Shown: positions 13,068 to 25,000 of the stretch, in pieces
Numbering within the stretch: the stretch's first letter is position 1
How the letters are laid out: every line of letters begins with the position of its first letter
Assembly (NCBI GenBank): GCA_947561395.2
Contig: OX387183.1
Location: forward strand, 45,564,890 to 45,628,889
Reading direction: 5' to 3'
Source of the DNA: Buxus sempervirens
Lineage: Eukaryota > Streptophyta > Magnoliopsida > Buxales > Buxaceae
Length of the DNA stretch: 64,000 nt
Made by a program: the position numbers and the translations under genes
Notes under the pieces: model-generated
Database searches by the model: none
What the model was told of the DNA's origin: nothing
The model's input: the letters and a program-made list of their open reading frames with translations, nothing else

Positions 13068-16000
13068 CTGCAAAGATTTTTTGTTTGTTATAAATTTGAC
13101 ATTCAAATAAAGAATAAAAATTAAAAGAGGAATCAGAAACAAAATAAAAACGAAAAACTAAAATGATGTCCTTGGAATCATCCTCACCTGTAAAGGGAAC
13201 CGTCTGCATGATCTATCCCTTTCTGGAAGTTGAGATTCAGATCCAACTTTTTGGCAGTACACTGTACTTCATTCGCATCCTCTCCATTTCCAAACACATC
13301 CAGCTTGAATCCTTCAAGATCATTCTTATGCTTTGACAATAAATCTATCAACTCCCTGTATCCTTTCGCCCAGACCATCTTCCCCAGGAAATATGCACCC
13401 TTGGAGAAAGCTTGCTGCCCAAGTTCCCTCTCTGCCGCCTTTTTCTCTCCAACCTTTAGAAACTTTGGATTCACACCGTGGACGTTGCATATGACAGACT
13501 TGGGCATATCCTGGGTAGCAGCAGAAAGACGGAGAACCTGGATGGAGATAAGCAACAATTTACTGTTTTAGTTCATATAGTTTCTCATTTGCCTGTGAAA
13601 TTCAAAGACGTAAACCAAGATGGCTTTGGAAGTCGCAATTATCTCCACCAACAAGTTATCAGCAGATGTTGCATTTAGGTAAAATTAGAATGAAGAAAGA
13701 GAGTGGAGTTCAAAAAATATCCAACAGATTGACAATAATACCTTGTGGCAGTATGCTCTGGCAACCAAATTGTTTATATGTTTCACAAGGAAAGCCTGGA
13801 GAGCCCCATGCTTCTCCCTCTTGATATATTCTAAGTAATTAGTGTGGACAACACCAACAACATGGTTAAATTTATCAGTCCAGCGCCTACCATGATGATA
13901 CCAGTTCAGATGTTCTGGCTCTTCGAGAATAGCAATGTCAGCTTCCTTGGAAGAAATAAACTGTGAGGTATCTCCAGCAGGTATTATACTTCGCCTTCCC
14001 CTTGAAAACTATAAAAACAAGGAGAACAAGCATGTTTCACACACTAAAATATTTTATAATTAGAAAGTGAAAAAAATAACACTTTAGACAGATACCTTTC
14101 CCGGATAGAAGGAAATTTTAAAGTCTGCTTTAAAGCCAATCCTTTCTTCCAGCCAGTTCCGTATATAAGCTTCCTGCTCTTCTGGTGAGCTGAAAGTGAG
14201 CTTGTTGGGATACACTATCTCCTGGTCGGATTTGCAAAGCCATGGAACGAGTAGCGTCACATTTTGTTTCGCAGATTTGGCCAGGTATGCCGCTCTAAAC
14301 AGTGGGTTGACAGCCGTTCCTGTCATCCAGGGAAGACTGGCAGTTGTGACTATTGCAACATGCCTTTTCTTGTCCATAGGATCATGCTTTTCAGAGTTAC
14401 CCCATAGGCCACCATCATAACAGTGCCCAGTACTTTGAAGGACACTAGCAATTCTTAAATCCAGTCCATCATTAATGTTCTCATTCTCTAGAAATGAGGA
14501 ATCCCCAGATGTTAAGGAATGCCAGAGAAGCTGACTCTTGCGCCTGCTGCACAAGGCTTCCACTATCTTGTCACATAAATCTGAAGCCATAAAAAAAACA
14601 CTAGTAAATATGATAATAGGTTCCAGTATGGCAATTACTGATGCACAGTTTCATAGGGTGATTGAAAATTCAATTGAAAATTCAACATACATAACAAAAC
14701 CCAATGCCTTCAAACATCCTAACAGCAAAACATGTCCTAAAAATTTTGCTAATTTCGAGTTTATCATACAAATTGATTACTTTAAGCATACTTCATTTGA
14801 GATTCACTATGAAAAGTGAAATAATGGGTTAAGCTTGTACCCTTTCTTGTTTAGATTATGTAGCTCTTTCTCATTGTCATAGCATAGATCAAATGAAATA
14901 CATGCTTGTAAAATGAATGTAAACAGTTCAAATAATTTGATCAGTTAGTCTTTGGAAAATTTTGCCTACTGTTAAAGGCAAAAGGCAAAAATCTGAGTGA
15001 CCTTAGCACAAGGCTGGCCATGCAAGATTACATGAGCACTCAAGGTGCACAAAACAACATTAGCAGTAGATCAACTCTAAACCTTAGTGACTAACTTCAT
15101 ATAATTCTCCACCTATGATATATCTCTTGGGTTATAGAGCAGTCCATCACTTCTCCTGCAATTTGGAATGCTTTAATTCTGATATCATTCATTATGTTTT
15201 TAAATTTATGTCATTCCAATGTTAAAAATATCATGGATTTGTATCAAAAATCACTTATTTCTAAATTTATCTGCATTATGTTTATTTTATTCAAAATTAT
15301 CACGTGATCTTATCCAGTGAATTATGTTTGACCAAGATTTTACATATTGACAGCGATAAATATATTGTCACTTGGGTAAAGTCAAGAGATATATGCAAGA
15401 TTATACTAATGGATTTAAACCGCCTCTTACATAAAGGAGATATGTTGCGAGGGATATTCAGATATTTAAAATCAATTGTTTGAAAATGATAGCTTGCAAG
15501 AAATTTATATATGTTCAATAATGTCTGCTGACACAGTATTCAGCAACAACATGAAGGAAATTCTTACCTCGCTTCAAGCCAAGTTGATCAAGAAAAGGGC
15601 CTGATTGCTTGACCAAATATCCCAAAAGTTCAGGTACATCCAATGGTGGTACTTCCTGCATCAAATATTTAAATTTTAGTTTATTACTTCCAGCAAAATT
15701 ACAATCTCAAAAGGATTGCCAAATTTTTGTTTCTTTCTGGGATCAGCTGGTTTTTCAGCCAAGCCTAGCTTATATAGAGGATTAAAGTTGCTGGCTTATA
15801 TAGAGGATTAAAGTTGCCTTCCAACAGATTTTTTATGTTCATAAGACAATAAGGCCCATGAACTGGTGAAACAAAGCTAAGATACCATTTACTAAAGAGA
15901 GACTAATTGTTCTCAAGCAATGCATTCAAATAATCTGATTCACAAGCAAAATGTCAGCTTCAAGTAAATCTTCAAATCAATGAATCAAAAGAAACAAAAG

Positions 16001-19000
16001 ATAAAGAAGTAAAGGTGTTTAAGAAAGTCAAAACATAATTCAGTACATAGTATGGCAAAGCTGGTTACAGAGTTCTCTCTCTTCAAAGAAATACAATAGT
16101 AATAAAAGTATAGTCATTGGAACCTTAATCAAAAGAAAGCTCATGTTATAACTTTCTAAGTCTCAAGACATTGACATTTGAACTAACTAACCTAACCCAT
16201 GTGGTCAAAGTAACCACAATTTGTTGGATTAAGGTAGTACTAATCACCAGAACATGGATAAAAACAAATAAAAAAGACACTGAAATTATCTATGAACTAC
16301 TGAATCCAGATAAAGAAGCTTTGCCATGAAGCAAGGATTGTAGACATGCTACAATGAAATTTATAGAAATATATAATGGAAATATAATAATAGGGTAATA
16401 GAAGGCAACTTTCCCTACAGATGAGTGAAATAAATATAAAACTTATAATTTAACATGCATTAACAAACGCTACGACAAAAATGGATATTTGTGCATTAAT
16501 GCTCGTTAAAATAAATCATGAAAATGAGTTTTCTCCATTTTTCCCTCTCTTTTTTCCTTGCTATTTGTACTAGCAAGTAGGCAAGAGTTCTCATGTAAAA
16601 GCGGATGAACACAAATAAAAAAGCTAGTCCAAGAATGCAGGATTCATCTAGCTACGTGGAGGAAGGGGGATACCAGCATGGTAAACAACCCACCCACCCC
16701 ACGGGCCACCCCGCGCGCGGGGGTGACCACACGGGCTTCCTCTATTTCGTGGAATGTTCAGATTGAGCCATAGCTACCCAAAAAAAATGATATATATGAA
16801 TTTTAACTGGGAAGAGGTTAGAATTGGTAGATGTTGTAGGGAGAAAAAGAATTAACATAATGTGCTTTTAGAAGACCAAATTGAAAGAAGAAAAAGCTGA
16901 AATTGTTGATAAGTCTGCATGAAAAGAAAATAAAAAATGGAGTATGAATCATGGTAGATAAACTTATAAATAATAATTTAGTTGGTGTTAAAAGAATTAG
17001 CAATAAGGTAAAAATAATTAAGTCAATATTAGAAAAAATATTCTTAATATCATGAGGGCTTATGTACCACAAAGAGGATTAGAAGAAAACATTAAAGGAC
17101 AATTTCGGAGAGAATTTTTGATAGCTTAATTAAAGGGATTCTTGATAATGGGAAGATATTTATAGGTGGGGATTTAAATGGTCATGTTGATGAAGAAACT
17201 GAAGAAAATAATAGATTAAAACGGGGATGGGACTTTGGACCTAAGAATGAGATGAACGTGGCAACTCTTGAGATTGCAATAGCTTACGATCTTGTTTTAG
17301 CAAACAGTTTTTTCAAATATTTGCCTTAGCATACTTTCTTTCAAATACTTGCTTTTGGAAGAAAGTACTTGCTTTGGCAAATACTTTCTTCCAAAAGAGA
17401 GTCGAATACCTTAAAGCCTTTAACATTGAAGAAATCGGAGTCCAATTAATCTTTTCCTTCTTAGAAGAAATGAGCTTGGAACTTGCAAAAAGAGCTAAGT
17501 CACTACAGGAGAGAATCTTGCATCAAAACATAGGTTGATACTGATGGATGTTACCACGAAGAGAGGGAAGCGAAGAAAGCATATTGAAAATATTTCAAAA
17601 ACAAATCAGTGAAACTTGAAAGGAGAAAATTTAGTGGTTTTTAAAGATAAACTGATAAAAGAGGGATCATGGGATCTAGAAACAAATCCTACACCAATGT
17701 GGGATGAAATGGTTGATTAGATTAAAAGAATTGGAAAAGAGACATTCCGTAAACTTAAAATTCCCATATGAAGACATGGTGATTGAGTGGCATTGTCCAA
17801 AAGGCTGCTGAAGAGAAAAATCTCGGTTTTAAAACTTGGCAAAGAAATAAGAACCGAGAAGATTTATAAATAAGTATTAACAAAGAAAATAAAAAGACAA
17901 TAAGTGAGACATAAAACAAGTGTATGCTATAAGAGCATAGGCACCAAAGAGGGTGAAAAATTCATAAATAAACTTTCAAGAATAAGAGACAGGAAAACAA
18001 GAGATACAGATCAAGTCAAAGATATTAAGAGTTGGGATTTAAGAGTCTTAGTAAAAGATGAGGAGATCAAAGAAAGATAGATAGAATATTTTCAAAAATT
18101 ACTAAATGATGAAGGCATTGAAACCTCATTTCAGGTATATAAGCAGTAACTAGAGAGTAAAAGAAAACACTGTTCAATTCATCGGATCAAGGCCCCCGAA
18201 GTGAAGAAAGTTTTAGCTAAAATGAAAGTATGAAATGCCTGAAGACCATAAGTCATTCCAATAGAAGAGTGGAAGTGCATGGGAAAGATTGGTGTAATGT
18301 AATTGACCAAAGAACTTTAAGGAATTTTAAGAACTGGAAAGAGTCGAATTCTTGGAGAAAGAGTATTGTTGTGACTATACTTATGAAAGAAGGAGACATA
18401 CAAAATTGCACCAATTATCGTGGAACAAGTTTATGAGCTATACTATGAAATTATGGGAAAGAATGATAGAACAAAGACTAAGAAAAATAACCAAAGTGTC
18501 AGAAAATTCCTTCATTAAACGATAAGTGGGGAAGTTTGAAGAGAAGGATAGAATCCTCCACACAGTTTTATTGACCTAGAAAAGCATATGATAGAGTACG
18601 AAGGGAATTAATTTGGTGAGTGTCTGACAACAAAGCAATGCCAATGAGATATTAAAGAGATGTAAGAGGTAGGATAAGAAGTGAAAATAGTAGGTAGTGA
18701 GACAAATGAGTTCTCGCTAACAATAGGTGTACACCAAAGGTCAGCTATGATACCTCACCTTTTTGCTTTAATTACGGATGAATTAAATAACCATATCCAA
18801 AAGGAGATGCCGTGTATGCTCTTTGCAGATAATGTAGTTTCAGTGGACAAAAATAAGGAGGGAGTAATTTCAATATTGGAACTAAAGAAGGATACTTTAG
18901 AACCAAAAGATTTTAAAATAATTTGAATTAAGACGAAATATATAGAGTATAACTTTATTATCAATAATTTTACAAGTGATGAAATAGTAGGAACTGAGAA

Positions 19001-22000
19001 TCAATAGATTCTTGCAGGTAATCAATTTTGTTATCTTGGATCAATTATTCACAAAAAAGGCGATAAAAATGAGGATTCCACACATAAATTAGGGCTATAC
19101 AGCTTAAATGGAGAGGTGCACTTGGGGTCTTATGCGATTGTCCTATCAAAAACTAACAGGCGAACTTTATAAAAAAATCATTAAACCTATTTTGATATAT
19201 GGATTAGAATGATGAGCACCCAGAAAGCAACACATGCATAGGACGGTCATTGCTGAGATGCAGATGTTGAGACGTATATGGGAGAAGTATGAAAGATAAG
19301 GAATGAACATATTCGACAAAGGTTAGGTGTCACCTAAATAAGTAATGAGATAAAGAAAAGTAAGTTAAGATGGGCTGGAAATGTAAATCAAGGACCTAAG
19401 GAGGCAGGTATGAGAATATTTGATATGTCGTCATCGAATATAAGAGGGCATGGGGAAGAGCGAAAATAAAGTTGGGTGGAGTCTGTTAAAAATTGGATAC
19501 AAATACTCATAGGCTAACTAAAGATGCAATCTTTGGTTGATTAGGATGGAGGAAAAAGATTCATGTTGATAACCCCAAATAGTTGGGATAAGGCACTTAG
19601 GTTTGATAAATTGATTGCTTGCCTTTTTAGATTCATATTGATACTTGCTACTGGTGTTTCATCCAAGCCTTGTTGGTCAAGGGATTTGAAACTGGATCTG
19701 TTTTCTATCCATTATCAGACCTACCAGCTAGGCAAGGTTTATGCATTCAGGATGTTACGATATGTAAAAACCATAACATGCTTTCTACATGCATGCAAAA
19801 GGCTTTAAATCATGAACGTACATGTCAAAGCCAAGAAAAATTCTGAGTTTCATCTTATATAGAAAGGATGTGAAGAATTCCAACACAAAACTAACAAACA
19901 TAATTATTATAAAAAACTAACCAAGAGTCACCAAATATTCCTTTATGCAAGCAGAAAAGTCAGAAATTGCAGAAATGTATTCCAAGGACAAGAAAATTGA
20001 TAGTTTTTTCATACATGAAAAGGAAATGAATAATTGCAAAATACAGGTTGATAAATATGAATGTTAAAATAATCTGAGCAAAATCAAGAGAAACATGACA
20101 CAAATTATGATATTAACATGTATGTGTTGGAAATAAAAATTCATGCAGGAAAAATTATGAAAATGCGTATGCTAATCCATAAGCCTCAATTCACATAAAT
20201 GGTGAGTAGAATTACAAATGTGTATATATGAGACCATGACAGGATATATTACAAACAATGTGAAAAAAAAGGTTTTACCAATGGAGAATCGTCAATCTTA
20301 TGCATGAAAATAATCAAAATGAAGGAAAAACTCAAGAGATCTTTCATTATGCATACAAAGTGATACATTTTAGCGAAAAATCTCATAAGCGATGATTTCC
20401 ATAAATGCAATATACATGCGTGTGAATGTTAATATTTCATAGAAACCATAAGCATAGATAACAGGAAGTTCTCATGCAAAAAATGCTTACACAATTTCTC
20501 ATGAAATGTAACAGAACAAATGTGGAAATCGCCATATCTATATCCTAAAAACATATGTCCATTCCTGATACAAATCCCAATGTTTTATTAGTATCTCATG
20601 TTCACAGACATGCTGTTAAACTTATAAGTTAATCTGTTATGAAGGCAAAGATTTTAGCTCGGATACCTTATGATCCAAATCTTAAAAACATGAAATAAGG
20701 ATTCAACCTAAAATATAATCCCTTATTCGCTTCTTCTGATTGGATGATTTTACCAAACAACATTTCATGAATAAGGGCATGCATCCAAACTTCTAGGTCC
20801 TTTGGCATGGCATGTAAAACAAAGCAACTCTCCTGATGTACATTGACATTGTGAAATATAATATATCTAAAAGCAATGTAAACCAGAGGAACAGAAATGT
20901 CAATAAGGGCAAGCAGAATAGTAAAGATGAATACGTATACAGGATAGAACAACTTTGGTTAAATATGGTTCTTTCCATTTTCTTTGAGAAAAATGACATT
21001 TAGGCCTCTGAATAACTTACACCAGACGAGGTATCAGCAATATATACTTTCACAAAAAAGAGGTTTGAGATTCGTAAAGTTGAAAGAGAAATGATAACAA
21101 TCAGCAAAAATTCGAGCCAGAAAATTTGACAGCTGAATGCCAACCTTTGATTCTCGAGGCTCCTTGCAAATTGATTTCTGGAAAGAAGAGGAAAAAAAAA
21201 AAAGAGAAGAAAAAATAAATAAAAAGTAAGCAACTGACCCACATTCTTGATACAAGAATGGATGTTAACGAGCAACAGGCAGATATTAACAACATTTAGG
21301 AACCTGTAACTAGTGCAAAATACAATTGAAGGAGGTCAACATGCTCAAAAGGAGGCAACGTTTTTATGTGAGAAAAATAGTAATCCATATGTAAGGTGAT
21401 GGAAGACTACAATGATAACCCTCCTGATCATCAACTTTCAATTGAAGCTATGGTACATGTACATGTCTTTCCGTATAATTACAAAATCAAAACAAACACT
21501 AGTAGGTATGACATTGCCTAATCAGAAGGATAACCATGGTTAAAATTGCTAGGCCAGTGACAATCAATTTCAACTTTGCTTTCCAATATTTTTTTCCCAG
21601 TGACAGATCAATTTCTAGAAATAAATTTCACAAACAAGCATTGGTATATAAAATGCATCCTGAACCAGTTCTAAACAAGATCAGTATATGTTTACATAAC
21701 TTATTTAATTTTATTGCTCTAATAGAAGTAGGTATTTTAACGTCTATATATTAAAGCAGTAGCCACAGAGTTGTTCACTTCTAGTTCACATGCATTAGTT
21801 TCAGTTTAAATTGGCGACTATCTCAGAGAATATACAAAAGCATCAACCAATCAATCAATACCAATTGCTTTTTTCCAATTACTTGCCATCAGCAACATAA
21901 ATCATGTTCCTCCATCCCAATCTATTAAAGATCATATCTTCAGTTGGCCTATGAATATTCATACCCTTTCTGACTCCATCCATGTTCTTTTTTTTATCTT

Positions 22001-25000
22001 TCCCTTGCCCTCTTAGGTCTTTGAATGAGTATCCTCTCACACCTTTTCACAACTTACTCTCTCACTCTTCACTTTACATTCCCAAACCATCTTAAACTTT
22101 CATTTATTTAATCACTTATGAGAGTTACAATAAGCCACTCACAAATATGCTCGTTCCTTATCTTTCCTAGGCTTCTTGCAGATGCATGTCAACGACATCC
22201 ACCGCATATATTGCTCTTTGATCACCCAACAATTTGATCCACAAATCAACACAAGCCTAATGGTTGTCTTATAAAATTTTCCTTTCAAGTAGGTCACATG
22301 ATCTCATAAAACCTCAAATCCAAATCTCCACTAAAGACATCCAGCTCTAATTCTATGTGCAACATCATCATCAATTCTTACTATTGCTTCACATCTACCA
22401 TTATTTATATCAAAGTTACACTCCATATGCTTGGTCTTAATTCAACTGACTTTAAAACCCTTTTATTCCAAAGTATCACTCCATAACTACAATTTTTCAT
22501 TTATTCCCTCTCTAGAACCAACACTATATCAACTGTAAATAACATACACCAAGTGTCACAAACAAATTATTAAGGCCTTGGCATGGACCGTGACTTTGCC
22601 ACAATGGGCACATATGAGGGCTCCATAGGGCTAACTTTAGCCAAGTGTCACCAACCAATGGAAAGCTTTGGGAAACAACTTTGAGGAATTTTTGCATGGC
22701 ACAAGTATGCCTAAATGTGGGCATGGTGCCCAGGTTGAGAAACGGCCAAAAGGTACTTTTCTAGCAAGATGGCACCATGACTTTAATAAGGCATGGAGAG
22801 CAAACGGTGAATCATTTGGGCACCCAGTCAGGTGTGGAGAAACTAGAAGTCGGCATGAACACACAGGTTCAAGCAACACACAAAAAAACAAAAACAAAAA
22901 ACCAAAAAACAAAAAAAAGAAACCACCCAAAACTTCAAAAAAGACCAGTATGATTATACTAGCAAAGATGATATTTCCTCCTCGCAAAGGGCCAAAGTCT
23001 TCTTAGCATTCACCTTAAGGGGAGGTGGTTGTACTTGGCCCTTCCTAGTTCCCAATAGTGGTGTTCCGCTATTGGGAACAACAAACCCTATGTTTAGGGT
23101 CCCCTGGGGCATTGAAGGCATGTCCCAAGAAAGCAGTAGGGCTTAGGCGCTCAATAGCATTGCGCTAGGCTTGGGGCAAGAGACTACTATGCTATGTGAC
23201 CCTCACGTGCGATATAAACGGATGGGCTATCACTAAGCCATGATATCTTGGCCTAGGCTCAGGTTAGCATGTTTCGGGTTCACACATGCCTCATGGGTAT
23301 CACGTAGCCTTGCCAAGAAAACTTGTGATGCTGATGCTATGCATGGAGCATTGTGTTCGTATGGTGTTGGTGCTACAAGATGCAAGTTGCCTTGACTACT
23401 CAAGAGGACTTGAGTATGGTGTTGTGGGCTACTTACTCGATACATGACATGGGGAACTCCTAGGACTCCCTGGTTGTTCAATGTGCACGGTAACAATCCA
23501 AAATGTTTGTAGCTCTATGTGTGGGCAGATGTGGATGGTGGGCTTGGTTGGGGCCTTATAACACTATGGTATGCTTGAAGGCCTCAACAACATGGGAAAC
23601 CAGATGAGTGGGATAAGCTAAGGGTAGAGCACTACTAAGCAACTCGTGGGCCGATGAAGGTATGCTTGGTGTGCTGGACTAGGAAGCAAGTTGCAGCCCA
23701 TTGATACATCTATCGGGTATTGGATAAGGGTCAAGAGCACAACAATTGGCAAGGTCCTGACACTAGGTGAGGGCCACAGCACCACATGGACGATCCACTG
23801 CAAGAAAAAGTTTTAGAGCGTGACACCAAGGCACCTCCTGTTGGATATCACTACTTAATTCATCCATAATTAGAGCAAAAAGATAAATAGCTCACTGTTT
23901 ATCTACGGCTATTACAAACTTATTTATCACACTACCCATTGCTCTAACTCTAGTTAATGCTCCCTCAAAAATGTCATTACTAGCTTCAAGATACCTTATC
24001 TGTACTCCTTTTTATCCAAAAATCCACCAAATTAACTCTCTTATGGCTTTGAAATATGCTTTTTTGAGGTCAATAAAACCATATGAAGGTATCTCCTCTT
24101 CTCTCTAACCTTCTCCACTAACTGTCTAAGTAAGATTATTGGCACAATAGTATAGTGGATCTCAATGGCATAAATCCAAAATAATTTTTTGACACTTGGA
24201 TTATTTTTCTTAGCCTTTGATCCATCACTCTTTCATATAATTTCATAGCATGGCTCATAAGCTTAATTTCATAGTATGAATCATTCATTCAGCCACCAGG
24301 AAGACCAGCATCAAGCTCCTCACAAGAGTTTCCCAAATGATTAAAATGCCATAACAGGTCACTATTTGGTAGTGGGAGCATGACATTAAAATGGAAGTAA
24401 CTCCAGGGACCTCTTTCACTTTGTGACGTTTAATTATTCATATATTAGTTTATTATTTTTAATTTAGTACTACATAATAGACTAGTTTTAGGATCCTGGT
24501 TTTTTGTTTATTTATTTGTCTATAATTAAGATCCATAGTGATGCGTAAAGTATATCACCCTTCATTTGTAATGCCTTTGGAGTGGCAAACTCAGATTCCA
24601 ACGTAAATCCACATATAGGCTCATGTGAAAAAGTGGATAGAACAAAATATTTGTTTTGGTCTTCAATCTGGCTAAGTTGTTGCTAATGGAAAAGGAATAA
24701 TGGTAAGTTAAAACTAGTTCGAGAAGTCAGACTTCGCTATGCCATGGTCCAATACACCAGTTCCATGATATCAGACATCGATTCACAATCCCAAAGATAG
24801 GTTTAAGACCATAGACAAAGAGGAGAACACGGCAATATTATTAGCTATTCTTTGTGGGAGATAAATCCAATACATGAACACAGTGGCATGATCCACCATA
24901 CTAATGATAGCCCGGAACAGATTTTGTGGAAGGTTCTGAAAGTTGTGAAAGAGTTTTTAGTCATTAGCATGTTGTTAAAGGAGATTATGTGCATTCTATT

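Noticed and set aside
22554-23825. Interpretation as a DNA transposon because of the TGTCAC/GTGACA ends
   Set aside because: The 5-bp duplication, TG...CA ends and absence of longer terminal inverted repeats fit a solo LTR better.
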